Shown: piece after piece, positions 15,050-22,542 of the stretch
Numbering within the stretch: position 1 is the first letter of the stretch
Layout: every line of letters begins with the position of its first letter
Origin: Oceanospirillaceae bacterium
GTDB taxonomy: Bacteria > Pseudomonadota > Gammaproteobacteria > Pseudomonadales > Balneatricaceae
NCBI GenBank assembly: GCA_013373085.1
Contig: JABXIM010000085.1
Location: forward strand, 1-37,285
Direction of reading: 5' to 3'
DNA length: 37,285 nt
Notes under the pieces: generated by a model
The model's input: the letters and a program-made list of their open reading frames with translations, nothing else
Database searches by the model: none
What the model was told of the DNA's origin: nothing
Program-made: the position numbers and the translations under genes

Positions 15050-15967
15050 TTAAACGACGTATTTGTTGCGGTATGCCAATTGCCAGAAACCGTAACCACC
15101 AGCCGCACGCGCTTCCGCACCAAATTTATATTTACGGCGAGTGAACACATCGTCGGCATTCATATCGGTTTGCGACACAAAGTCCGGCGCTTTACGTTCT
15201 TGATAGATGAATGGTTTAACTGGGCGCGTGGTATCAAACAAGAACCATGAAGTGTCTTGAATGTCTGTGATCACCAACAATTCAGCTGTCCCCTTGTAAG
15301 GATTTGGCTTGCCATCTTCTAAGCGATCCACCGTCAATAACGCACGGGCCGTGTCTTCAAGCGCAGGGCCGACCACTAATAGATTAGGTTTTACACCTAG
15401 GCTGCGGCCTTCTTCGTCTTTGGTTTGTTGCATTGCAGTTCGCGTTGCACCATAACCATTTTGAGCTTTCGCCAAGGTCTCAGTTGATAGTTCCAAATAG
15501 CCACTGTTTGACACCGTGATTTCGTCGCCGTTTTCATCAAAGCTTGGATGATCGGTATCAAAGAAATATTGCCCATCAAAGCAACGCTCTTTATGTCCAT
15601 TGATCAGCAACTGGTTCACGATGTCATCTGGCAACTCTGCTGCACTTTCACCTGCCGCCATGGCTTGTGGGCCATAGATGCCGATATTGTCATCTTCGAT
15701 GTCGTTGCGATCGACTTCTACCGTGGCTTCATAGTCATCATTGACGATGGTGTATTTTTGGGCCGCTAATGATTTCACATTTTTCTCACCAACCCACTTA
15801 CGCATCTTGGGAAACTTACTTAACCAGGCGTAATCGTTTTGGCTTGATGTGGATGTCACCTTCATTGCGATTTTTTGCCATGTGGTTTCACGGCCTTTAA
15901 ACGCTTTGTTATAGGTGGCTTTTAAATTTGTAAAAATATTCTGTAGTACCGATTTATTGACAAGCAT
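15050..15967 (-). CDS. T: Major capsid protein (Mu gpT-like), 305 aa
   Basis: Mu-like major head subunit gpT family, the same length as Mu T (about 305). The N-terminus LVNKSVLQNIFTNLKATYNK is followed by YAWLSKFPKMRKWVGEK, the hallmark of the family, and later ALEDTARALLTVDRLEDGKPNP and KFGAEARAAGGYGFWQ. GGAGAG precedes the ATG. It builds the icosahedral head (HK97 fold) with protease I and scaffold Z encoded just upstream. Confidence 0.97.
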   Translation of the reverse strand: MLVNKSVLQNIFTNLKATYNKAFKGRETTWQKIAMKVTSTSSQNDYAWLSKFPKMRKWVGEKNVKSLAAQKYTIVNDDYEATVEVDRNDIEDDNIGIYGPQAMAAGESAAELPDDIVNQLLINGHKERCFDGQYFFDTDHPSFDENGDEITVSNSGYLELSTETLAKAQNGYGATRTAMQQTKDEEGRSLGVKPNLLVVGPALEDTARALLTVDRLEDGKPNPYKGTAELLVITDIQDTSWFLFDTTRPVKPFIYQERKAPDFVSQTDMNADDVFTRRKYKFGAEARAAGGYGFWQLAYRNKYVV

Positions 15968-16012
15968 GTTTGCTCTCCTTGATTACCAATGAACTTGTGG
16001 ATGCCTTAGCCG

Positions 16013-16432
16013 TTAAAACGGTAAGGGCATGCCTTCAACCCAAATGCCATCGGGTTCAACACCCACAACGACACCAGCGATGCTTTGTGTGCCACCGCCA
16101 TCAGTGGCTGATACGGTTTCGTCGTCCACGATGAAGCAAAACTGACCAAACAAAGCCTGTGTCACAGGATCGCCGTTTGAGTTTTTCCATTTGAACGCTT
16201 TTTTACGGCGTACATTGACAGACACATCACCATCTGAACCGCTTGAGTTATCTGCAAAGTTTTCAGCACGACCCAGGTACGTTAGACCTGCTGCTGTTGC
16301 TCCTGCTACTGCAAATCCACTGGCAGCGACAGCAACAATTGCACCTGCGAAAATTTTTGCACCGCCTTCCAGTGGTACAGGGATTTGTTCTGCATCACGC
16401 ATGGGTGTATTGCGATCTTTTGTAAGTGGCAT
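16013..16432 (-). CDS. Head decoration-like protein (DUF2190-like), 139 aa
   Basis: The start is ATG 16432 with AGGAG 7 bases upstream, not the earlier in-frame codon. The N-terminal MPLTKDRNTPMRDAEQIPVP and then GAKIFAGAIVAVAASGFAV pattern is seen in proteins between the Mu-like protease and capsid. The rest is strand-rich with a C-terminal IAGVVVGVEPDGIWVEG. It is probably a capsid-stabilising or decoration protein; assignment is by position and fold pattern. Confidence 0.75.
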   Translation of the reverse strand: MPLTKDRNTPMRDAEQIPVPLEGGAKIFAGAIVAVAASGFAVAGATAAGLTYLGRAENFADNSSGSDGDVSVNVRRKKAFKWKNSNGDPVTQALFGQFCFIVDDETVSATDGGGTQSIAGVVVGVEPDGIWVEGMPLPF

Positions 16433-16526
16433 GACCTTTCTCCTGCCTTGTATTAAAAGCTTGCTCTGGCAGCACAAGCTTTTAAGATTTTTTAAAGTTG
16501 AACAGCGTTAATAAATGTTGTGTTGA

Positions 16527-17027
16527 TTACTTACCGAACTCGGCAAGGTCTTCAGCGGAATTACCAAACATGGCAGCAATCTGCTTTTCTTCAGCGTTCA
16601 TTGCAGTGGCTGCATCATCTTTTGGCTTTTTGCCATCCAGATTGGAATCCGCACCAATCACTGGCGCGGTTTCAATAAACTTCTTGAAGTTCTCAACGCC
16701 GTTTTCTTGGTTGCAGGCTGTGATGTAATAATCTTTGCTGGCTGGTGCGATCTTGCCGTCTTTTACTGCTTGGCCTACTAGCTCTTCGACTTCTTGATTG
16801 CGAGCAGTCGTAAGGTGGGTTTGCAGTTTGGTTTCGGCATCGTTCGCACGATTCATTGCAGTGTCATAATCTGTGCGAGGCACAAACTTATCCAATGATG
16901 GCGTTTGCGCTTGGTTTTTAGCGGTTTGTAATTCTTGATTACGCGCAGCAATAAGTGCTGTTGCATCTTCTTCTGTGGCCCCTTCTGGTAATCCAAGGGC
17001 TTTACGAATTGCTTCTGACAGGAGCAT
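16527..17027 (-). CDS. Z: Internal-start scaffold protein Z, 166 aa
   Basis: An in-frame ATG at residue 186 of gene I is preceded by AGAGG 8 bases upstream. That gives a separate start for the C-terminal 166 residues (MLLSEAIRKALGLPEGATEE...). This mirrors Mu, where scaffold Z is translated from within I. The product is helical, polar and cysteine-poor. It would fill the prohead and be degraded by the protease. Confidence 0.75.
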   Translation of the reverse strand: MLLSEAIRKALGLPEGATEEDATALIAARNQELQTAKNQAQTPSLDKFVPRTDYDTAMNRANDAETKLQTHLTTARNQEVEELVGQAVKDGKIAPASKDYYITACNQENGVENFKKFIETAPVIGADSNLDGKKPKDDAATAMNAEEKQIAAMFGNSAEDLAEFGK

Positions 17028-17582
17028 GGGGTTTTCCTCTGGTTGGTTAGGTTGGGTTTGTTCCTGGTTAAGTGCGGATAGGTAAAGGTTGTGCTTGTTG
17101 GTGAGGCCCACACTTTTTAAGCGATAGATCTCTAAGGTTGTGCGGTGGTAATCAAAGACAGGGGATAGATAGCGGTACTCTTTATTGCGCACGCTTTCTT
17201 CACCTCGTGGGGTGAATTCAATGCGGCCCCAGATTGCACCGTTTCTTTGTTCGAGTTCTTTTATCCAGAATGCGGCGGGGGCTTCTTCGCCTTTAGGGGC
17301 TTTCAATTCACTGGCATGTTCCCAGTCGCCTACGATATCCCGTTGCTGGTTTTGAGATTGCTGGATTACGGCTTGTGGGTCGCGCATAAACCAATGACGA
17401 CCATCGCGGCCATCGATGCGGTAATTTGTTCCTGGTGCAGGAATCAGCTCTACCCACTCTGGCAGTTGACCATCAGCAGGCAGTTCAAAGTTTAGGGCGC
17501 AGCTAAGATGGTCATCGCTCATCTGCTGACTGTTCATGGCGACGGCAAAAGCCATCTTTTGGATGCGGTTTGAATGTTTCAT
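16527..17582 (-). CDS. I: Mu I-like prohead protease with nested scaffold, 351 aa
   Basis: Mu-like prophage I protein family (Mu I is about 361 aa). The N-terminal protease domain (about 25-170) contains DGRHWFMRDPQAVI, the GDWEHAS motif (H89) and the RYLSPVF motif (S140), likely catalytic by analogy with Ser-His prohead proteases. The C-terminal part (from M186) is the charged, Gln/Asn-rich scaffold. ATG 17582 has only a close GGGG upstream. A conserved 20-mer 36 bases before the start, also found before the lysis gene, marks a late operon start, matching the position of Mu promoter PI. Confidence 0.92.
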   Translation of the reverse strand: MKHSNRIQKMAFAVAMNSQQMSDDHLSCALNFELPADGQLPEWVELIPAPGTNYRIDGRDGRHWFMRDPQAVIQQSQNQQRDIVGDWEHASELKAPKGEEAPAAFWIKELEQRNGAIWGRIEFTPRGEESVRNKEYRYLSPVFDYHRTTLEIYRLKSVGLTNKHNLYLSALNQEQTQPNQPEENPMLLSEAIRKALGLPEGATEEDATALIAARNQELQTAKNQAQTPSLDKFVPRTDYDTAMNRANDAETKLQTHLTTARNQEVEELVGQAVKDGKIAPASKDYYITACNQENGVENFKKFIETAPVIGADSNLDGKKPKDDAATAMNAEEKQIAAMFGNSAEDLAEFGK

Positions 17583-17617
17583 GACCCCAGATTAACGAGG
17601 GGCCAAATGACTATGAC

Positions 17618-17637
17618 GGGGGATGGGGTTCCGGGGG
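17618..17637. promoter_or_regulatory. Late-operon motif copy 2 (upstream of protease I)
   Basis: GGGGGATGGGGTTCCGGGGG matches the copy at 28501-28520 at 18 of 20 positions without gaps. It lies 36 bases upstream of the protease I start. It is the only other close copy I found by eye in the window. In Mu, the C-activated late promoters PI and Plys occupy these two locations, so I infer an activator-binding element acting on the minus strand, probably for the single Mor-family protein at 29409. Confidence 0.65.
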
Positions 17638-17831
17638 TGTTTTTACTGGGTTGGGAGTGCTTTTTACAATAGCCTAGTCAAATGGCACCTGTAAATGCTC
17701 AGGAAAGCTTTTAAACACCTTTTAAAAACGGTTTTCGAGGCTTGGGATATACCATTATGGCGGGTAGGGGGTTACGAATGCTTAGAGAGGCTGTTATTCT
17801 CAACTAATTTATCAGAGGAGATATTTAATAA

Positions 17832-18227
17832 ATGGAAATAGATACACTGACACAAAAGAAAATAAGCACAAGGCATAAGGTTAATGGCAGAGAAATAGTA
17901 GAGACCGGCAGCGTCCTTGTTGAACAGGGTGGCAACATAGAAATAAATCTTGAGTATGGAAGCGAAGCACTTCAGTTTATTTTTGAGTTTGTTAACACTC
18001 CCGAAGGGAAACAAGAACACCGCTCTAGCGATTTTACGGTTGTAGACGAAAGTACTGGAAAATTCACATTCACAGATTTTTTAGATGTAATTGGAACATT
18101 TAATCTAACCCCAATGTATCTAGGTACAATTTCTAATCAGTCTTTATATTTAAGTTACCGCGTCGTACATCTTCCGGAAGCTGGTAATCTACTTTTCTAT
18201 ACCTTTTCAGTTGAAGGAGATAAATAA
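17832..18227 (+). CDS. Cargo gene 1: beta-rich protein, 131 aa
   Basis: Not firmly recognised. The C-terminal half (FTDFLDVIGTFNLTPMYLGT, then LYLSYRVV and LLFYTFSV) recalls an uncharacterised family I remember as DUF6864, unverified. The rest is strand-rich with an N-terminal GSVLVEQGGNIEINLEYG. There is no signal peptide or membrane helix. AGAGGAG precedes the ATG by 11 bases. It is on the strand opposite the phage structural genes, AT-rich compared with them, and translationally coupled to the next gene. The pair may act as a soluble sensor plus membrane partner (inference). Confidence 0.75.
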   Translation: MEIDTLTQKKISTRHKVNGREIVETGSVLVEQGGNIEINLEYGSEALQFIFEFVNTPEGKQEHRSSDFTVVDESTGKFTFTDFLDVIGTFNLTPMYLGTISNQSLYLSYRVVHLPEAGNLLFYTFSVEGDK

Positions 18228-18526
18228 TGCCTTTGACGAAAACTACCACAAAAATGACGCTGGATACCCCTCGTGAAATCAATGTAAAACTAATAAGAGC
18301 TGATACACTTGAAACGTCAGATACCTTTAGAGTTTTCTTTGAAATCTCTTTATCAATAGCGAGTACAGTAGCCGGTTACATCTTGAGTTCATCAAGTAAA
18401 ACTCCCAACATTGCAATAATTTTTTTAATATGTGCTATTACAAGTGCAGGGTTTTCTTTATATCATTCCATGAAATATCGAAGAAATGGCATGGACAGTA
18501 GCCCCGACAAAGAATCTGATAATTAA
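18227..18526 (+). CDS. Cargo gene 2: two-helix membrane protein, 99 aa
   Basis: The ATG shares one base with the stop of the previous gene (TAATG), with GAAGGAG 7 bases upstream, so it is translationally coupled. After a polar N-terminal 40 residues there are two membrane helices (about 42-58, FEISLSIASTVAGYIL, and about 65-82, IAIIFLICAITSAGFSL). A basic then acidic tail follows (KYRRNGMDSSPDKESDN). No family recognised. Small membrane proteins coupled to a soluble partner are typical effectors of abortive infection or exclusion pairs; this is inference. Confidence 0.75.
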   Translation: MPLTKTTTKMTLDTPREINVKLIRADTLETSDTFRVFFEISLSIASTVAGYILSSSSKTPNIAIIFLICAITSAGFSLYHSMKYRRNGMDSSPDKESDN

Positions 18527-18550
18527 AAAGTTTGAACCTAGACACTCTAT

Positions 18551-18574
18551 AGAAAAGAGACTCTATTCTTTTCT
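18551..18574 (+). repeat. Inverted repeat AGAAAAGA / TCTTTTCT
   Basis: Perfect 8-base arms with an 8-base loop, inside the 81-bp gap between cargo genes 2 and 3. The right arm is T-rich, so it could be a weak terminator or attenuator separating the two cargo transcripts. ACTCTAT is also directly repeated here (18544-18550 and 18560-18566). Confidence 0.35.
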
Positions 18575-18607
18575 TCACCCGAGGGTAGTTAATACAGGGA
18601 TAATGTT

Positions 18608-19414
18608 ATGTTTCCGGAAATCTTAAAAGAAATTATTAGTGTTCCAGGGCTACTGGAAAAAATTTACGAAGACCTTGCACAACCAGGCGTTCGTAAAGTT
18701 GGCAAGGCTATCGAAGGAATCCTAGGATTAGGAAACACTTGTTTATACCCTATTCACTTAGCTAATGAACGAACTTCGATCCATCTAAAAAAAAATCTAG
18801 AGAGGTACAGAAAAAAATTAGAGAATGTACCCGCCGAAAATATTATTCCTGTACCAGCTGAGATAGGAGTCCCTATCTTAGAAAAATTAGCATATACTTC
18901 TGATGAAAATTTAAGCGAACTATTTACAAATTTGCTTGCAAATGCATCAACAAATAATACCGCTCATAAAGTCCATCCCGGATTTTTAAGTAAACTAAGT
19001 AACTTGTCACCGGATGAAGCTAAACTTCTTGTGTTTGCTTATAACAACAAAGGAATTTACCTTCATAGAGTAACCCCAAATACTGCCGATCAAAACAACT
19101 GGTTCTTAGCGGTAGAGAATGACGCACTTGAAAACCTTCAGTATCCTGAAAACGCTAAACTATATATTGATAATCTAGGCGCACTTAATATCTTATTTTG
19201 GTCATTCCCTCATAATACACCCAATTTTGACGCCACATTACTCAACAATAAAAGTTTCACATTAAACTTAGATAAATCCTATATTAAGTACTTCAATATC
19301 AACATTGAAAATACTTTTAACTTCGATGAAAAATCAGCTCACACATTATCTATATTAAAATTCTCAATGATGGGATTGAATTTTTGCGAAGCTTGCCTAG
19401 AGAGTAATAAATAA
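18608..19414 (+). CDS. Cargo gene 3: DUF4393 (Abi-alpha type) protein, 268 aa
   Basis: Residues about 85-141 carry the DUF4393 pattern: IPVPAEIGVPILEKLAYTSD, NLSELFTNLLANAS, then HPGFLSKLSNLSPDEAKLL. The family includes Abi-alpha proteins linked to phage resistance. The N-terminal 60 residues are helical; the C-terminal half is variable and strand-rich. AGGGA lies 7 bases before the ATG. It is followed after 3 bases by a DUF2971 gene, so both form one operon. The AT-rich plus-strand cassette lies between two late phage operons and looks acquired. An abortive-infection or exclusion role is inferred from the family and context. Confidence 0.82.
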   Translation: MFPEILKEIISVPGLLEKIYEDLAQPGVRKVGKAIEGILGLGNTCLYPIHLANERTSIHLKKNLERYRKKLENVPAENIIPVPAEIGVPILEKLAYTSDENLSELFTNLLANASTNNTAHKVHPGFLSKLSNLSPDEAKLLVFAYNNKGIYLHRVTPNTADQNNWFLAVENDALENLQYPENAKLYIDNLGALNILFWSFPHNTPNFDATLLNNKSFTLNLDKSYIKYFNINIENTFNFDEKSAHTLSILKFSMMGLNFCEACLESNK

Positions 19415-19417
19415 TTC

Positions 19418-20746
19418 ATGAATAAAATATATAGAATAAGAACCATTGAAAGTATTTTGACTAAACACAAAGAGCTTGAAAAACAAGAGATATACATGTC
19501 TCCGCCAGAAAAGCTAAATGACCCAATGGAGGGAATATTAGACATAATTTGGAATGGCGACGAGGTATTATGGGAAAATTTATTTAAACATTATACTGAG
19601 TGCCTAGTTAAATTTTGTCTATTCATTCAACTAAATAAAGATGATGAAATAAAATTAGAACAAATTTCTACATCATATAATATAAATTTAGAATACGTTG
19701 AAATTAAAAAAATAATTGAAAATAGCTTTAATTTAATACTAAAAACAGAGTATGTAGATAAAACTATAAAGTATCTAGCCCATAACAAATTAAAACTAAA
19801 CATAAATGAACTAAAATTTTTATTCTACTCCTGCAATCCTATTATCTATTATTCTATTGATAATGCGATAAATAATAACAAACAAAATGCTAAAATCATT
19901 AATGATTACACCAATAGCCACCTAAATAAATCACTAGAAAAATTAAAAACCGGGGTATACAAACAAGATTATTCCACTAAATTCACTAAAAATCGGCTTA
20001 AAAACACCCTTACAAACTCATCAATATATTCAAATGAGCCCAATCTATCAAAGCTAATATTTGAAGATTTCCCGGATTTTCATTCTGAAAACCTAAAGAA
20101 TCTAATCCACCCAAGTTGGATAGCGGCATGTTTCACGGGGGAAAAAGGTATCGTTGATTCTGCACTATGGGGAAATTATAGCGACAAACATGAGGGCGTC
20201 GCTCTAATATTTAAAAATGATTTCCATAACAACTTAAATATTATAAATCCAGATATTACTGTATTCAAATCTTGGAGGAAAATGACCTATTCAAAAAAAA
20301 TACCCGAAATTAATTTTTTTGATTCCATATCCACTGGAAGCCACAAAGATATGATCAATTACTGGTTCTACGACAAAAATAAAAATCCCAGTAAAACTCC
20401 CCCTCCAGAACCACGGGATTATTACTTCTTAATCCATCTAATTGATAAATTAATCACAAAAACAAAACACTGGAAATATGAAGATGAATATAGATTTCTC
20501 ATTGCTTCAAGAAAGAAAAGTAAAGATGGTATAAAATTAAAATATGAATTTTCATCCCTAATTGGAATTATTTTCGGAATAAATACAAGTGACAAAGATA
20601 AACAGAGTATTATAGAAATTATTGATAAAAAATGTAATGAAAATAATTTATTATACTTTCCATTTTACCAAGCATATTACGATAGAGAATCTGGTGACAT
20701 CCTATATCAACAAGATCCATTTCTGACTATCGAAAAAAATCCTTAG
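19418..20746 (+). CDS. Cargo gene 4: DUF2971 protein, 442 aa
   Basis: DUF2971 family features are all present in order: an N-terminal YRIRTIESIL, MSPPEKLNDPMEG (about 27-39), CFTGE (238-242), LWGNYSDKHEGVALIF (250-265) and WKYEDEYRF (352-360). An internal segment of about 180 residues (45-225) is larger than usual and Asn/Lys-rich. The biochemical function of DUF2971 is unknown to me; such genes often occur in accessory and defence contexts. The gene is strikingly AT-rich, with many AAA/AAT codons unlike the phage late genes. It is coupled to the DUF4393 gene and ends 12 bases before MuF, which faces it. Confidence 0.85.
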   Translation: MNKIYRIRTIESILTKHKELEKQEIYMSPPEKLNDPMEGILDIIWNGDEVLWENLFKHYTECLVKFCLFIQLNKDDEIKLEQISTSYNINLEYVEIKKIIENSFNLILKTEYVDKTIKYLAHNKLKLNINELKFLFYSCNPIIYYSIDNAINNNKQNAKIINDYTNSHLNKSLEKLKTGVYKQDYSTKFTKNRLKNTLTNSSIYSNEPNLSKLIFEDFPDFHSENLKNLIHPSWIAACFTGEKGIVDSALWGNYSDKHEGVALIFKNDFHNNLNIINPDITVFKSWRKMTYSKKIPEINFFDSISTGSHKDMINYWFYDKNKNPSKTPPPEPRDYYFLIHLIDKLITKTKHWKYEDEYRFLIASRKKSKDGIKLKYEFSSLIGIIFGINTSDKDKQSIIEIIDKKCNENNLLYFPFYQAYYDRESGDILYQQDPFLTIEKNP

Positions 20747-20764
20747 CAATATATAATATTAAGG
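20733..20764 (-). terminator. AT-rich terminator at the end of the lysis-to-MuF operon
   Basis: On the minus strand CCTT pairs with AAGG and AATAT with ATATT around a 3-nt loop, with a 3-nt bulge. The hairpin is followed by ATTTTTTT (20740-20733). It overlaps the stop codons of both MuF and the facing DUF2971 gene. It would stop late transcripts before they run antisense into the cargo, which agrees with a second late promoter upstream of protease I. Confidence 0.5.
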
Positions 20765-21913
20765 CTTCCTAATTAACTCTCCTTTTCTTAGGTGAGCCCT
20801 TATATTTCGATCTTTAGCCTTATAAAATTCAACAATACGTGGAATTTTATTTAGATCAATATTTAATTTTACACAATATAAATTACGATTTTTCTGTAAG
20901 TAGAAATAATAACTTTGTTTATATAAGACAGCCTGACCACTTTTTATAATTTCCGACACTAATCTGTATTCGCTTAACGATAAATCAGCATAATATTTAG
21001 TCTTTTTATAAACATTTTCCTTACTCAGCCTAACCACATTATGAGAAGCCTTTAATCTTTGCTTTAAACCTTGATCAAGTATGGCTACTGGAAACTCCCC
21101 TTGAGGCTGCTGGTACCAATTTTCAAATACCTTACTTTGTACCAGCTTATCAACAGCCGCCTCTGAGATATCCAGCGCGGCCACTTCCAATTTATCGATG
21201 AGATGCACTACAGGCTGGTTTCGGCTGGTGCCTGGGTTATAAGCCCAACCAGGATCAATGCCTTTGGGTACCTGATGGACTTCACCCGTGCGCTTGTTTA
21301 CCCATTCTTGAGTTTGAATAGGTGGCGCGGTATTGATACCTAGGCGTTTGGCCTCAGCTGTACTGATTTGGCGGATACGGCATTTGCAGCCCCATCCATT
21401 GGGTACAAAGTGGGTATGCCAAAAAGGATCATTGGCAGGCAGCACTAATTTATTCCAGCTTTCATGCTCCGTTCTGTGGTGCTCAGACGGGCCTAGATTG
21501 TATTGCAGGAAAGGATGCGACTTCGCGGTACGCTGGATGCGCTGCCATTGACCAGCAGCGCGGGAAGTTCGCATATTGGTGCGGTAGATAGTACGAAGGC
21601 GACGGGCGCTACCCAGCTGAACCTCTTTTAGGCGACCATCTAACGGATCTGTCATCTCCTGACGACCCCACCAACCTTTATCTTGTAGTACAGGGGTTAA
21701 CTCGGCACGAAACTGACTGAAGGTTTTACCGTCTTTTAATGCAGATTCAATAGCGGTTTTAATGTCGCTTAAAATATCCACTTGCATGGCCTTAGCCACA
21801 GTGAATGCCTTGCTGTGTTCCTGCTGCCATACGTCACGATAATCAAACCCCACCTTTAGACTTTTTGAATCGAACCAAGCGAGGGCTTCTTTTGGGGCTA
21901 TACTATTAATCAT
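20759..21913 (-). CDS. F: Mu F-like head morphogenesis protein with extra C-terminal domain, 384 aa
   Basis: The N-terminal 260 residues match the phage Mu F / SPP1 gp7 head morphogenesis family: KAFTVAKAMQVDIL, RLRTIYRTNMRTSRAAGQW, SEHHRTEHESWNKLVLPAND then FVPNGWGCKCRIRQIS, the conserved GWGCxC motif. From about residue 280 a separate C-terminal domain follows (VVRLSKENVYKK, SEYRLVSEIIKSGQAVLY, RNLYCVKLNIDL). Its position and pattern resemble the barnase/EndoU/colicin-RelE-like nuclease tails known on MuF proteins. The DNA coding for this tail is visibly more AT-rich. GAGGA lies 6 bases before the ATG. Confidence 0.9.
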   Translation of the reverse strand: MINSIAPKEALAWFDSKSLKVGFDYRDVWQQEHSKAFTVAKAMQVDILSDIKTAIESALKDGKTFSQFRAELTPVLQDKGWWGRQEMTDPLDGRLKEVQLGSARRLRTIYRTNMRTSRAAGQWQRIQRTAKSHPFLQYNLGPSEHHRTEHESWNKLVLPANDPFWHTHFVPNGWGCKCRIRQISTAEAKRLGINTAPPIQTQEWVNKRTGEVHQVPKGIDPGWAYNPGTSRNQPVVHLIDKLEVAALDISEAAVDKLVQSKVFENWYQQPQGEFPVAILDQGLKQRLKASHNVVRLSKENVYKKTKYYADLSLSEYRLVSEIIKSGQAVLYKQSYYFYLQKNRNLYCVKLNIDLNKIPRIVEFYKAKDRNIRAHLRKGELIRKP

Positions 21914-21933
21914 GTCAATCCTCGGTGGTCAAA

Positions 21934-22176
21934 ATGTTCAAGCGAATAAAGCATTGGTGGAATGGTAGTAATGAGTCTATTGAAAACAGAGACGGCGAAA
22001 TTTATCGTTGTGTCACTCTACCGGACAAATTTAACCAGCCTTGGATCCGCCGATTTTTTAGAACTCATAAAAAGATTTTTTTTACTCTAATCGGAGCTAT
22101 TTTTTCTGCGTTTATTGCGACAGCTTTATACTTCAAGGATACTATTAATCAGGTGATCATTACTTTATATCTCTAG
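21934..22176 (+). CDS. Small single-pass membrane protein, probable moron, 80 aa
   Basis: The start is ATG 21934 (preceded by GGTGG) rather than the in-frame GTG at 21925. A basic N-terminus (MFKRIKHWWN) and a polar region lead to one hydrophobic helix at about residues 50-68 (IFFTLIGAIFSAFIATAL), then a short tail. It lies on the plus strand between the divergent MuF start and two small minus-strand genes. No family recognised. A superinfection-exclusion role, or protection from the MuF tail domain, is possible but unproven. Confidence 0.65.
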   Translation: MFKRIKHWWNGSNESIENRDGEIYRCVTLPDKFNQPWIRRFFRTHKKIFFTLIGAIFSAFIATALYFKDTINQVIITLYL

Positions 22177-22188
22177 TAATACTTACTA

Positions 22189-22317
22189 TTAAAATTCCAG
22201 CATGGTAGCGTGCTTAAGTTTTCGCCCATGATCCAAAACCTCAACCAAATCCCAATTGATCAACATGCCTTCCCAATAAAGCGTTTTGCCTGTTGGGTTA
22301 TAAATCACATTCATCAT
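22189..22317 (-). CDS. Very small protein of 42 aa
   Basis: The start ATG 22317 overlaps the stop of the gene before it (ATGA), so it is probably coupled. The product (MMNVIYNPTGKTLYWEGMLI...) is soluble and not recognised. A longer in-frame start exists but would run through the preceding gene. Real but low-evidence: support comes from the 4-base overlap and operon position between portal and MuF. Confidence 0.5.
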   Translation of the reverse strand: MMNVIYNPTGKTLYWEGMLINWDLVEVLDHGRKLKHATMLEF

Positions 22318-22541
22318 GGTACGGTCACTTTCCCATCGGCCAAATCTTCTAAGGTCGCACACGCCCCAATGTCGGATGTGGCATTTGCAATACACACTAG
22401 AATTAACTGGTCTTGTGGTTTTGGTTGATCTGGTGGCTTAATAACGTATTCACCAATTCGCATACCTGCGGTGATGACAAAACCAATACCTAAAAGAAAT
22501 AGAGCATTAGTCACGGGTTTTAAAGCTGCTTTAACTTTCAT
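22314..22541 (-). CDS. Small membrane protein, 75 aa
   Basis: Start ATG 22541 has GAGG 7 bases upstream and lies one base after the portal stop. A basic N-terminus precedes one hydrophobic helix (about residues 11-27, ALFLLGIGFVITAG), followed by a polar domain with two cysteines (LILVCIANATSDIGACATLE). Not recognised. It might be a spanin-like or inner-membrane phage factor, but no lipobox or coiled coil supports that. Confidence 0.6.
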   Translation of the reverse strand: MKVKAALKPVTNALFLLGIGFVITAGMRIGEYVIKPPDQPKPQDQLILVCIANATSDIGACATLEDLADGKVTVP

Positions 22542-22542
22542 G

